A DNA stretch of 64,000 nucleotides from contig NW_022204038.1 in assembly GCF_007655135.1 (NCBI RefSeq), forward strand, positions 62,001 through 126,000. The letters are read 5' to 3'. Every line of letters starts with the position of its first letter. Position 1 is the first letter of the stretch. The notes below the pieces were generated by a model. That model was not told the DNA's origin and made no database searches. It worked only from the letters and a program-made list of their open reading frames with translations. The DNA is from Punica granatum (taxonomy: Eukaryota > Streptophyta > Magnoliopsida > Myrtales > Lythraceae). Shown in pieces: positions 10,541 through 22,552 of this stretch. Position numbers and translations under genes: made by a program.

Positions 10541-11905
10541 ATTAAGAATGACAGAGGAAAATCAACTCACTGTCTACTAAATATATCCAAATATCTTTAC
10601 TAACTTTGGTCAATCATATATTACAAACATATTAAAGGAAGCAGAAGAAAAATAGTGATGTAACTTTTCAAAATTATTGTTTTTTCATTTGGATAAAAAA
10701 TAATAACTATAACTCTTTTCATTGCACTACCTGATAGTTATCTTTTATTGTCATGGGTAACATCGTGAGATCTTGATCTCTTTGTTGTACTCTACGATAT
10801 TCTCTTAATTGAGATTTCTAATGAGTTATCAGAAAAAAAAAATTTGAGGATAATTTTCTATTTTTCAAAAAATCATTTTTCACTATTTGTTTTCTATTCT
10901 TGCACAAATCTCATATATTAAATTTCGTGAATTTGATTAATTTTAATTAAAATGAATCAATTATTTTTTCATGAGAGATTTACTTAATTGAGGCTTTATA
11001 AGATTCACAATAGTTTAAAACATTATTAAATAAAGTTTAAATTCATATAATTATTTTTTTCCTACAATTATGAATATTTATTTACTATTGAAATGACAAT
11101 AACGATTGCAATTACTATATTCTTCGTTTTCATATTTGCTACTATCATTTATAATATTTATATTATTAATTAACTTTTATTAACATATTAATCTATGAAT
11201 TACAATACATTTACTATTATACCTCATTTATTATACAATATTGACGGTAAAATTTACATTGATTGGCATTTGAATTGATGGTAAAAACAATATTATGAGG
11301 CCTTTTAATGCAAACAATTAGCAGACTTTATCTTTTATAGCCAATTTATTAATGTTGGGAGGTGGAAATTAATATTTTTTTAGTATGATACTTAATAATT
11401 TTAAATATTGACCGTAATTTATTTCTCGCCATATATATATATATATATATATAATATCTCTCCGCTAAGATATATATATTGGCCATAAGGCATATATACA
11501 TTCAAATCCATTAATTTTAGTTAATTTTATAATTTTTATTGAAATGACTCAATTATTTTCATTAGAGATCAAAGTATATTTATTTTAATAAAATCTCATA
11601 CAATTATTTAAAATAAATATATGTTTAGTATATATGCGACTTAATTGTGTATATATATATTTACAATTAGGTCACTCTTTATTTGCATTAAATTTATGTA
11701 AATATATCGTTAAAGTATTTATTTTCTTTGAGATAGTATCCTTTAATCCTCAATATTATTTACACATTTACTTTTATAACCTTATAATATTTAAAAAATT
11801 ATATTTCTAATGCTATTTAATGCGTGGGATACAACTTTATATATAGTTTATATAACCGTCACCCCTGTACATATACCCCTAATATGTGTGTATATGTATA
11901 CATAC

Positions 11906-11947
<42 letters not shown>

Positions 11948-12180
11948 CCTTTCACCCATGGGACGTGTCCCAATTCTAAAGCAACCAATTGACGCCCCAA
12001 TAATTGATATATATTGTTGGTTTCGTGCCAAAAAGAATTTTTATCGACTAATGAAATTCCAGAAATTTGAGAGAGGTTGAGCGTGTGAGTCTCTGAGTTT
12101 TCTTCCCGATAAATTCTATCCTCATTGTATCCCAAGAGTACTTTGTCAAAAACCCGAAGCAACTAAGTATGGGGGCAAAT
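10541..12180. repeat. AT-rich duplicated intergenic DNA related to 26.6-29.2 kb
   Basis: The piece 11260-11520 matches about 26690-26920 (shared landmarks TGAGGCC..TTTAATGCAAA and GGCATATATACA). The piece 10900-11230 matches about 27010-27260 (shared ATTTACTATTGAAAT and flanking sequence), and a shorter copy of the same module recurs at about 11510-11620. The order of modules differs between the two sites. AT microsatellites lie at about 11430-11453 and 11917-11946, the second preceded by an ATAC repeat. I see no gene. Confidence 0.5.
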
Positions 12181-13743
12181 CTACTCTTTGAAAAGTATTG
12201 ACCCCGTCTGTGCCTCGAGGCTTCCCCAATTTCATATTTGTTCGAGTTCTATGTGGTTCAGATAGTGACTGGCGGTACAGATAGTGCCGGCCGACTCTAA
12301 GTTCAGTGTCGACCGGCTCTAGTTGAGCCGTCGACCGCTTGTACTATAGCACCAGTCGTCCTTATCGCCCAGTTGGATAATGGTGGGAAATTAAGAAATG
12401 GAACAAGTTACTACGGTGGCAGTTGAACAAGGGCAACCGGCCTACCATCAGTGTCATACGACTCTGCAACCAAAGCCAATAGGCTTTGCCCTCCCAGCCA
12501 GACGGTATTATCTGGGCCTGGGCGTCAAGCCCCATATTAATACGATCTGACCGTATTCAACACAGAGAAGCGAGAAAATTTATTTGCAAATCTTGCGAAC
12601 GAGTGTACAGAGCCGACTGGCTTTCGTTTTTAGTCGACCAGCTCGGTTTTCCAGGCCGACCGCCCTTGCGGGTAGCATCGGCTGGTGCTGTGTGCACTCC
12701 TAAGCCCATAAATAAAGCCTTCTTCTTAGCGTCTGTTAGGAAATTTAAATGATTGACTCAAACCAATAAGGTTTTAGGCTTACTTGGTCGAATCTCACGA
12801 TTACAGCCTTCAAGGTCGGGGCGAATGATCACGTCCTACTAGATAAATAAACGATTAATCCCCAGCAGTAAGCCTTGCTATAAGGTCGAGCAAAGACTGC
12901 TAATTTCACAGCACAAAAACCCTCACTCGTACTCTCTCAACTTTTCGGGTGCAAGAACTCGCTCAATTGATTAATTGATCGTACATTCACTGTAATTTTC
13001 TATGTATATTCATGGTTACAGACCCAATACAGGATTTCACAAATATCTCCAGATAATTACGGTCATGAGAAAATATCTCTAGTGGATACTCAAGTTGGGT
13101 TGGATCCCACAAAGAGCGGATCCTTTTCAGTTAAACCTGAAAAAATACTACACATTCTAAACAGCACGTTCTCGAAAGAAGAGTGTGTAGGTGGTCTGAG
13201 AGACTGAAAGAGCAGAGTGAGCGTGAAAAGGTTGAGAAAAAAGAGAGAAAAAAGAAAAGAATCGAGAGAAATTTGATAGTCGATCATCACAGGTCCGAGA
13301 AGAGCAATCGTTATCTACTATTGGTCTGAAGGGCAAGGATCCTTGATACGAAATCATTCAATTCTTGCTGATATAATCCTGACATGATCATATTATTGCC
13401 ATGAAACCATTATATATGAGGAAAGACCAGCGAAGCCAGGACTCCTTGATTACGAGTTCTTTTATCTGTTCTTCATATATTAATATTTTTTTTATAATGT
13501 TTCAGAATAAAATCCGTTTTTTTCAAGTGATCGAAATATTCTGTAATTAAAGTCTATATTTTGAAAACAGATACATTCCTTGGTCGTTTTGTTTTCTGAC
13601 ATTCATCCCCGGTTGGCCCTAGTCGGCTCTCTTTCTCGTTGTTTTGAGATGTTTCAATTTTCTGAATTTTTCTTTCATTTCCTTTTGGAAATTGATTCTT
13701 CAGTCCGAAATAAATATAATTGAGCCGTTTGCTGCTCAATGGG
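12181..13743. other. GC-richer insert, possible LTR relic, unclassified
   Basis: Base composition changes sharply from the AT-rich left side. The segment 12240-12760 has many CCGGC/GTCGAC-type words. A TATAAATA-like word lies near 12708, and a C/T-rich 'ctcactcgtactctctcaac' stretch lies near 12920. Both are the kind of signals seen near the transcription start and end of gypsy LTRs. I could find neither a paired copy nor a primer site, so the call stays open. The open frames at 12486-12752 and 13090-13357 are not recognisable. The 13190-13280 part is a purine-rich tract. Confidence 0.3.
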
Positions 13744-14335
13744 TGTAAAATACCCACCGAGTCTATAAGCGATTGGGCTTTTCTCTAATTCAAAAGTTCA
13801 AACAAATAGATTGTGATATTAAATTTCTTATAAATCTATTAGATTCTTGTTAGTTTTTCTATATGAGATTTTTTGCTCTCAACACTTACTCTCACGTGGC
13901 AATATGTGGCTTTAATATTCACCTACACAACCCGCCCTCAAGAACTAACTACGAGCCGGGATTGAACTTCCATGCTCGGGAGAAGGGGAGACGACAATTG
14001 ACAATGAGGCCACGCTTGGACCAGACTAAGATGATGCGGGTTTCTCTCTGCAGTCAAATTTCAAATAGACCATGACTTCCATACTCGGGCCAAACATGGG
14101 CGCACTTCGGCTACCTATCGATAAAAAGACATTTCAAATAGCATGATGTGAGTCCACACACATGTGCGGGGAAGCATTGCCAGCTCTGATACTATGTAAA
14201 TTACCCAGTGAACCTATAAGCGATTGGGCATATCTTAAACTCAAAAGATCGAGCTGATAAATTGTGGTACTTAAGCTCCTATAAACTCATTAGATTGTTC
14301 TTAGTTCTTCCGTGTAGGATTTTTTACTCTCAACA
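13744..14335 (-). mobile_element. TRIM (terminal-repeat retrotransposon in miniature)
   Basis: Direct repeats of about 141 bp lie at 13744-13884 and 14195-14335. Both start TGTAAA on the plus strand and end CTCTCAACA, giving TG...CA ends. They share CTATAAGCGATTGGGC. Immediately inside the right copy is GCTCTGATACTA, the reverse complement of an initiator-Met tRNA primer site, so the element reads on the minus strand with its 5' LTR on the right. The interior is about 310 bp and non-coding. The flanks ATGGG (13739-13743) and CTGGG (14336-14340) form a 4/5 target duplication. The total of about 0.6 kb is typical for TRIMs. Confidence 0.8.
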
Positions 14336-16342
14336 CTGGGTGGAACAGCCCTATTTGCCTGAGGCATAAGCATGCTGAGATGCTCAGTGTAAATTTTGAG
14401 ATCTTTCTCCAAAAATCAAAGCAATGATATTTGGTGTTCCCAGAAGATAGCTCAGGCGAGGATTCTCCATTAATGGGCATGCAGATTAAGTTCAGACATT
14501 TTGAAATCAAATAGGTTTTCTGGAAAATCAAGCATTTTGATATGTGCTCGTAGAGCCGTTCGGCTCTGTCTTTTGCAGTGGTCGGTGCCATCTTATAAGC
14601 CGATTGGCTCTGATTGCATATAGTTCGAGGATTCCGGTTCATAAATGATTGTTGGTTATTATGGGATATATTAATTCATAAATGATTCCGTTCGGCGCCT
14701 CCAGAGGTGGCAACTAGGATTATCCTTCCTTTAGTTCTAGCTACTTCTTGGGTACTTCCTAGTGGTTTTTGTCATGAGTCATGTTTTCCTAAAGTGAACT
14801 GATTTCATAACCTAAAATCAATATATTTCTTTAAAAAACCAATTTTAATTTTCCCAAGATATCACCACAGCTATAAAATGAGGTTATCTAGATTTCAATG
14901 GTTTAGATCGTTCGGATATTATATCAAGATAAAGGACTCCTCCGCCACAAGACCATCCTATGTTGTTGTCAGGACCATGCTATGGGAGTAGGCCTCTTGG
15001 TTGTGATTGGCATGCATATGGCCGATATGAATCATCCTTGCTAAGGAATGAAAGAACATTCGGAAAAAAATAATAATGAAAAACGTGTGTTGTAAGTTTC
15101 ACTTATCCAATGATTGGATTAGTTTTAAATATCATATAGGACCGCGCCTAGTGATCGCGTGGCCCCAATTATCTAAGTATTTACTTAATCTGTTTTTCCT
15201 TTTTTCTCTGGTTTTCTTTTTCCAATTAATTCCATCTTCTGCTTTTAATTTTAATTTTTTTTAGGATTCAAACGAAGACCCATAGCTTAGAATTTGATAG
15301 AAAGGGGGGAAAATATTGGAGCAGAGACAGTCTCACTAGGGACAATGGAGATCATGGTCTTAGATGGAATATAATGGGACTCCAACTACTTTTACTGACT
15401 TGGAAAAGAAGACAGGCAAAATGGAACACTACATAATGACTACAGCCTAAAAAAAAATATGGTACGACATATATGTGTCATGTCAAAGTGATATAGTAAG
15501 AGCTTAATTCACATGTTGAAAGTGTGTAGTATAAATAAACAATGAGTCCATACATATTGAAAGGATAAAAGGGGAAATATGAAAAGTTTAAAAGTTAATA
15601 TGTTAAATTTCATATTTTGAGAATTTTTCTTTATCTTCAAAAAATTATTTTGAGTTTTTGATTTTTTAATTTCTTGAATATTTTTCTAAATTTTTTATGT
15701 GGTGGCGAGCAAGGAGTGATTGCATGTGTGCAGAAGTGGGCCCTCATTAATGTCCATTAAGTCCAAGATAGCAAAATGGACGGAAAACGATAACGGAGTT
15801 AGATGGCAAGTCATTTATGATATAAATGAAAACTTGTGCCTTTTTTGTAAAAAAAAGTCCAAAATTGAGAATTCCAACAATAAATAGGTACTAGGCGGTG
15901 AGTTATGCAATTGTATAAAAAACTATTGTTGTCATCCTCTGAATTTTAATTTGCCATCACTTTATCCCTAAAAAGTTTTTGTTATCAATTTAACCCAAAC
16001 GTTAATGTTTTCTCTACCATTTTAGTCAAATCTCAAATTTTTAATAGAAAAGTGACGTGACTGCTTAGGTAGACTTAACCTACGACAATAAAAAAAAATA
16101 TCGGATAAATGATGTCATTTCTATTTTATAACTATTTAATATTTTATTTTGTTTTAATGCGTTGCCTGAGTCTACATTCGGCTGGTAGCCCCCGATAAGG
16201 TCTTGTTCCCCACCTGAGGAGGCAGTGGCCAGTGGAGGAGTTGGGGCAACTTTTGTTAAACCCCATCGCGAAGATAATAATCATTCATTTATCTAATTGA
16301 TTTTCCATTTGGATGCTCGAAAGCATCTTTCTATCGAAAAGG

Positions 16343-16378
<36 letters not shown>

Positions 16379-17128
16379 CAAGTAAAATCTGAGGGAGCTA
16401 AAAGATTTTACCTGTAAAACTTTTAAAGTAAAATCGACACAAATTGATCAGTTACTGGGCCTTGATAAGAAAATGACCTTGATTTTAGTTTATTCTCTGA
16501 TTGAAACCCAATTGGGAGTGGCCCATTTGGCCCAATTATATTCCATTGACTCTTCTTGAACAAGGGATAGACATGGAGTACTAGACAACCGAAGGGAATA
16601 TAAATCAAAAGAGGATATACACCCTCATTTGTTAACATAAAAGGTTACTCGATACTTAATAAGAATATCCGTACTCTTTATTAATTATTTAGAATTTCTC
16701 TTTCATTATACTAGATTTGAAAAAAAAACAAGAAATATAAAGGAGTAAATGAAGTCCGGTCGATGAGAATTGTTTAATTCTAAATAGAGGGCGAGTATCA
16801 TTCATTGGACCCTTTTTTTCTATCTTCCATTGGCTTAGAATCCCCATGCTAGCAAGTTAGATGAATGGACTGCTCTTTCAAGGCATGTTTTAAAATGAAT
16901 TTGCTCGTGGAAACAAATATTTTGATGAGTTCGACCACTTGTGATGGATAAAAATTATGGATTTCTCTTAAGCTGGTGGTAATCAACGGGTAGGCGCGGG
17001 GAGGCTGTATTGTTTCATACTATGCCGTACAGAAACCATTTCCTTGGAAACTCCAAATGGTTAGTAACATCAGCGAAGAAAACATATAATCCTAAGAATT
17101 ATGATGAATACTCCTAGTACGGATAAGG
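14336..17128. other. Intergenic DNA downstream of GDSL gene 1
   Basis: No supported gene lies here. An AT microsatellite sits at about 16345-16373. The part 16555-16815 is paralogous to about 29175-29320, downstream of GDSL pseudogene 2 (shared GTACTAGACAA/GTACGAGACAA and GTCGATGAGAATTG). The duplicated unit therefore included the 3' flank. The rest is AT-rich with short mixed-sequence patches. Confidence 0.45.
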
Positions 17129-19512
17129 CTAAGGCATTTGGAACAATGCCTTTGCATTGTAAGGCCACACAACTTTGAGCGGTCCACTCCAGAAGAGGGA
17201 CGTGAGGTGCTTGTTGGCGCTCTCAGTTGGGTGAGCTGCGTCGAACCACACATACTGACTCGGGTCACTGCAGAGATTGTAAGCAGTGCCATTCTTCCCA
17301 CATGTGAACTGCCCGTTGAAGTTCCCGCTTCCACAGCATGCTGTCCGCCCTTCTTTGAAACCTTCGCAATGTGAACAAACCGAAAAGTGTTATTCGATTG
17401 ATATATTGCAGGCGAACCTAAAGTCTCAACAGCATTGAAGAACATGACAAGTGAACAAAATGTATATGAACATGTATCTGCACAACATAATCGATAATGA
17501 TACATATGTGAAATATTATTACCAAATCGTGAGGGGTAGGTGGTTATCTCGGCAAGGGCAGAGTAGTAATCAAACAGAGCATATTTGAATCCGGGCAAAG
17601 TCTTCTCCAGCTTCAACAGGAGCTTCGACAGTGCTATGTTGTGCATTTTGGCAAGAACCGTGACATCGTGAACGCAGCCCGTAGATCCCGAGGCATACCT
17701 GCTCACTGGCATGCAACCCAGTGGCCCCACCGTCTGGAAAATGAATTTCCTCCCCCCCATTGCGTACACTTTCTGCAGAGCCAATCATCAGATCTTGTAC
17801 ATGATAAATATACATGCCACAATTGATACGATGGAAGAGACCATGATTTCGAGACATCACATAGTTCCGAGCTCAACTGTAACACTAGTCCTATATGTCT
17901 TTGATAGCATGAGTCCTTCCCAGTGCAAAAACATTATTAGTGGCTCAGTAATGGGTTGGGGATCTGGTTATTGAACCTACAGCAGTTGCAAGTGCAAGTA
18001 CAGGATCGGGAATGCATATTTCTTACCTTGACAACAGAGGTGAGATTGCTAAGCACTATGGTCACGTACTGTTTCTTGTAAGAGGCCGTGAGCACCACTG
18101 GAGGCATGGTGTTGCCGAATTTTGGCATGCCGACGTTCATGTAATCATTCCCTCCCATGCTGAACAGGTAGACGGCCTTAGACAGCAACTCTTGGGCCTT
18201 CTGTTCGCCCTCCTGCTGCTTCAGCTTCTTCTGCACTTCCTCGAAGTAGCTGAGTTGCATCTTCAAGTGTATCTGTCGATTATTCACCGGGAAAAAAATT
18301 TTGAACAATCAATTAACTGAGATCACATCAGAAGGAAAATGAAGCACATATGATACAAATATGGTCTATGAAGCCGTAATCACTCCTAAGCAGCCAGTTG
18401 CAGGCTCCGGATATTCCAGCTTTCTAGGAACACTAATAACCAGAAACCTTCACCATATGATCACGGGCCTTGTAAGGCCAAAATGCCAGGTGTTAAGTTA
18501 TCTCACTGACCCGAGACTGTTAACCCATGACAACAATCCTGAATTTACTGAATCGTGGATAGTTCAGTTCACTCTATAAGTAAACCCTCAAACAACAGTA
18601 ATCATAAGACGACTATTTCCATATCTATGATATAGAATAATTGCGACGACCCAATTGCAGGAGTGGATCTCTACCAACTGAATTTGATATGAGAGCTCGG
18701 ATCGAATCGGTACAGAAGGTTTAAACAACCACCCGCTTTGTACATCTACCTTATCCTATCACTTATACTAAGTAAGTTTTGTGCGGATTGAAGCCAGATG
18801 TAATTGGCAAGGATGTTTACCATCCGGGGGTTTGTTTCAGGGAGTATCCCAGCTCCAGCTGATGCAAAATTCGCTCCATCCGAGTAATTGCTGAACCCGG
18901 GCTCCAAATATGGTCTGATCAATGGCAGATTCGCATACTCCGCTGCAGAAAACCAGAATCCGACCGTAAATATTGTCTGGATTCACGACATTTGTAACTT
19001 AAAATGGGCAACGGGCACCCAACATCTACCCCTGTTCGGTTATAATTCGGGAAGATTTCCTGACTCCCTGTTTGCATTCACTTTCCTTTTCTTCAGGAAA
19101 ACTATAAAGTTTGTTTCCCAGATTTTCAACTGCACATTTAGCATAGGCATACTCGAACGTTTTCCGGAAAACAAGAACTGGAATATGATCTCCACTGGAG
19201 AAATCACTCCAGATTTGATACATGCCGTAAAAACAGATCAGAAACACGAAAATGATCGGGTTCATGGGAAATGCTGTTACCTAAGAAGTCGGCAACTATT
19301 CGGCCATCGCAGGATCTCCCGCTCGGGCGCTTGAAGAAGGTCTCTCCATAGGGCAGGGAGCTCTTGGGGGTCCCACTGTTAAAGTATTGGTTGTTCCCAG
19401 CATCGAGGAGCGAGTCCCCAAAGATAAAGAACGGCGTGTGACATTGCCCCTGAACGACGAGGCCCGCCCATAAGGCGATAAACGTCCCGATCACCGCGGT
19501 TGATCTTCCCAT
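17129..19512 (-). CDS. GDSL esterase/lipase, GLIP-type, gene 1 (complete, 5 exons)
   Basis: Exons on the minus strand are 19281-19512, 18821-18942, 18027-18272, 17523-17772 and 17129-17361. All introns are GT-AG and phases agree, giving 360 aa. Residues 1 to about 24 form a signal peptide (hydrophobic core VIGTFIALWAGLVV), so the product is expected in the secretory path or apoplast. All SGNH residues are present: Ser34 in [11 protein letters not shown] (block I), Gly107 in NFASAGAG (block II), Asn160 in SMGGNDY (block III), and Asp324/His327 in FDAAHPTE (block V). Length and exon layout are normal for plant GDSL lipases. GFKEGRTACCGSG and [15 protein letters not shown] are typical of the GLIP1/GLIP5 group, some of whose Arabidopsis members act in defence. 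The substrate cannot be read from sequence. It is closely related to gene 3. Confidence 0.92.
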
Positions 19513-19605
19513 CAGACTAGGATTTGCTTCGCAGGGAAATTAATTTGGTGAGTTACTATAATTGAATTTTGAGCTTTGCTTCCTGGAAAATGGGAGTGAT
19601 GAGGC

Positions 19606-19618
19606 TTTTTATAGGAGC
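19606..19618 (-). promoter_or_regulatory. TATA box and core promoter of GDSL gene 1
   Basis: On the minus strand CTCCTATAAAAA lies about 95 bp upstream of the ATG. The same CTCCTATAA/ATCCTATAA word stands at nearly the same distance in pseudogene 2 and gene 3, and the sequence just downstream (AAGCCTCATCACTC) is shared with gene 3. Confidence 0.65.
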
Positions 19619-19822
19619 CAGCAAGCATTGAAAGGTTCCATGGATGGCTCTACTGAAAGAGGTTGTGTTCAGATTGACTTTACTGAAGTAGGATGGCTCC
19701 TCTGCAGTAGCACATCTCATGTTTAATTTTCTCCTTTTTAATTATTTGGGAAGTCTATGTTACGATACAATAATCTCTCCTTGTTAATTAATTCAAGATA
19801 TTTATATGGTAAAGATGCGAGT

Positions 19823-19855
<33 letters not shown>

Positions 19856-19856
19856 A

Positions 19857-19980
19857 AGTAGCGTAGTGGTAGACAATTTCACCTTGTAATCAAAGATATT
19901 TTATGTTCGATAGTTATTGTGAAATTACTCATACTCCTTTATAATCCATTAGGATTTTAATTTTATTGTACTAAACCTAT
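19857..19980 (+). mobile_element. tRNA-derived SINE-like copy
   Basis: The head carries an A-box-like word GTAGCGTAGTGGTAGAC and, about 35 bp on, a B-box-like TATGTTCGATAG. These are the internal RNA polymerase III promoter parts of tRNA-derived SINEs. The tail with ACTACTC..TCCTTTATAA resembles the SINE copies at 39145 and 63110. It follows an AT microsatellite, so the exact 5' end is unclear. Confidence 0.55.
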
Positions 19981-20426
19981 GAATTTCCCTTATAATCAAA
20001 AATTGAAATCCTAATACATATGGAGTTTTATTGGATGAAACTCAAGTTTACTCTCATATTAAATATATTTTTGCAGATTGGACCTCTACATGAATAAGTA
20101 AATAAAATTCACCATTGTCTTGCTAATATGGATTGGTTCAAATGGTTCGTCATTTATTTTCTTAATCGAGATTTCTTATTCGGTTTTGTGAATGAAGAAA
20201 ATTCACACTGGAAAAATCATATATTCATAATTCAGAAAAATCATCCCAACGACAGGAAAATCATATGTTTATAATTACTATTCAATTATAATCCAGAACA
20301 ATCATCCCAATGATCGAAAAATCATCTGCGCTAGGAAATTCATCTTTTTATAGGTTTAGTGAAAAGGGGCAATCCAACGACGCTGAAGACACATGACTCC
20401 GGTAACCCAAGAACACAATAGAATTT

Positions 20427-20767
20427 CCTTGAGAGTTTTTTTTCCACTAAATAAAGGCTAGGTATGGTTATTAGCCCGCTGTGGCTGTTCCAATTAAGGG
20501 AACCTAACCGTCACTGAATATTTCTTTTGTTGGAGCTCACTGAGACTTTAGCCCAATTTGGTCACCGCAACTCCACCAACACACTAGTAAATTAAGTCCA
20601 AGACCCACTAGATCAAGCATTATGGGTCGGCAACTGCCATCCCATAATACACCCACATAGTGACAAGCTCTACGTCTTCAGTGAGGTTCGAACTCGTGAT
20701 GTTCAAGTGGAGTGTTTGATACTTAACTACTAGACCACCGTGTTGGTGGTAATTGCCTTAAGAGTTT
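20427..20767 (-). mobile_element. SINE insertion with target duplication
   Basis: On the minus strand the right end forms a tRNA-like head with A box GGTCTAGTAGTTAAG and B box GAGTTCGAACCTC. The left end is a T-run on the plus strand, i.e. the poly(A) tail. Near-identical 12-bp flanks CCTTGAGAGTTT (20427-20438) and CCTTAAGAGTTT (20756-20767) are the target duplication. The unoccupied version of the site appears in the paralogous orphan flank near 4555-4575. Confidence 0.7.
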
Positions 20768-21639
20768 ATAATTCCAAAAAATTATCTGTTTGTGTTTAGG
20801 TAACGGGGGAGTCAAGTGGAATAAATCCTCGTACTTTACAAACTAATTCCCCCTTCAACATACCACTAAAGGTAGTTATGTTAACAAGTTTATTCATAAG
20901 AGATTTGATAATTTCAAGGTTCTAAGTTCAAATCTCCTCTAGTGCATTTGTTAAAAACATTTGCTAGTTGTGTGCCATTTGGCTTGGACTTGGGGGACAT
21001 CGGATTTTGTAAACTATATTAGGCCTTTGATGGTGCTAATCTGACGGAACCAGTACCTGCGCTGATTATTCAGTTCATTTGATATATTCGCGCTTGAACA
21101 TGAGAGTCTGAACATTGCGTTTCAATAAAAAAAAAAAACAAAAACAAACCCACACGCATGTACTGGTTGCTCACCCAATCTTAGAAATTTAAAACTCTAC
21201 GACAATTTACATATTGTTCTTTTGGTGAGTTACTGTATTTTTTTGTATCGCCCTTCTAATTCGAAAAAAAATTGCCTTCATCAGAGACCAGCCTCCACAG
21301 TCTAAATTTCAGGTCCCTCCTTTCCTAGCATCACTGGTGCGTTAATATAATATGGTTGCTTGAGGGCATGAAAAAGTGAGAAGTTTCACTGTCATTATCT
21401 AGAATATCCGAATCTTGCTCTCTTAGTTTGGAAGGTTGCCACGTCCCATGGAAGCATGACACTACATTGATTGGAAAATTATGACATAATCTGGGTGGGA
21501 TGAATCTCTGAGGCCGTCTCGGTTGAATAATTCAGGCGTGAATCATAATTTCCAGATGTTCTGCACAGATGTTATCAGTATTGGGGTTTATTTTCTAATG
21601 GACAATAGTTCAGGGCTGTCTTTGCAATTTTGAGATCTA
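20768..21639. other. Intergenic DNA, possible older SINE at ~20880-21010
   Basis: The part 20870-20945 has weak A-box and B-box-like words (AAGTTCAAATCTC) and may be an old SINE. The remainder shows no gene or clear structure. Confidence 0.3.
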
Positions 21640-21845
21640 GTAGTCTGTAATATACCCCAATCTGCGGACCCAAAACCCACGTGCGTCCGTACTTAAAAGG
21701 AAACGCGGCGACTTCTTTTTATGATATGGCCGACATGATGCAGGGGATGACGTCATATCGCTGCGTGGGGAGTCCCTTTAATGCTGGATTGAAGTCGGGA
21801 GTCGGCACATCCGTCTTTTCCGGCTTTTATTTGTTTACTGCCAGT
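21640..21845. repeat. Conserved duplicated non-coding block with TGACGTCA
   Basis: This GC-richer island in AT-rich DNA matches 34730-34890. Both contain AACGCGGC, CGACATGA, a GTGACGTCA/ATGACGTCA core, TTAATGCTGGAT..GAAGTCGG and ATCCGTCTTT. TGACGTCA is the palindromic site bound by TGA-type bZIP factors. One copy lies 2.2 kb upstream of gene 1 and the other 1.3 kb upstream of gene 3. A regulatory role is inference. The 21681-21929 open frame is not a convincing gene. Confidence 0.5.
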
Positions 21846-21889
21846 TACCCGCATTGCGCAGAAGTATCTTTCGCAACAAATTTATATAT

Positions 21890-22552
21890 TTTATTAAACA
21901 AGACTGCAAAAATATTGATTAATTTATAGTTATAGAATTAATTTTTTTGATAATTATCAAAATAAGGATGAATAAAAAATGTTATACTTATCGTATTTGA
22001 TTTGCTTTATTCAACGTTTTATTTACATAGAAAAAACTATAAGCACTCATTTAAATATTTTATAAATAAGAGTAATAAAATTACATGAATAAAATTATTT
22101 TAACCAAAGTTAAAGTAATTAATAAATACCTTTTAGTTTCTAAAAAAATCATAATTTTCTATATAAAAATGTAGAGAATATTTGTATTTATATCATTTTA
22201 TATAATAATAAATTACTCACAGAACTTAAATGTTTTAACTTGAGGTAAATTAGTCATTTCATTCGCGATTACGCGGAAGTGTTATTTGTGGCATGAATTT
22301 TTATAATTTTTTATATAGTGTCTTTAAAAATATTGATTAGTTCATAATTGTAGAATTAACTTTTTGATAATCGTCAAAATAATGATGAACAAAGAATGTT
22401 AAGTTCATCGTATTAGTTTTGCTATATCAAATACTTTATTTACATAAAAAACTATATTATTCACTTAAAAAATCTTAATTTTCAATATCGAAATTGTAGA
22501 AGATATTTGCATTTATATCCTTTATACAATAATAAGTTATTCATAGAACTTA
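21890..22552. repeat. Diverged direct duplication, period ~410 bp
   Basis: The segment from about 21900 to 22230 is repeated at about 22320-22552. Shared landmarks are AGAATTAA..TTTTTGATAAT, GATGAA.AAA.AATGTTA, and the AATAATAA.TTA.TCA.AGAACTTAA end. The DNA is AT-rich and non-coding. Confidence 0.55.

Noticed and set aside
11848..12162. 104-codon minus-strand frame with Tyr-Ile repeats
   Set aside because: The repetitive part is a translated AT/ATAC microsatellite, and the rest has no recognisable family.
18012..18320. Leucine-rich plus-strand frame of 102 codons (also 32174-32449)
   Set aside because: It is the antisense shadow of exon 3 in GDSL genes 1 and 3. The minus-strand reading has splice sites and conserved motifs.
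19857..19980. Possible tRNA gene
   Set aside because: A- and B-box-like words are present, but the cloverleaf stems and anticodon arm cannot be formed convincingly. The downstream body matches SINE copies elsewhere in the window.
21681..21929. 82-codon plus-strand frame in the TGACGTCA block
   Set aside because: The paralogous block at 34.7 kb does not preserve the frame, so it is not coding.
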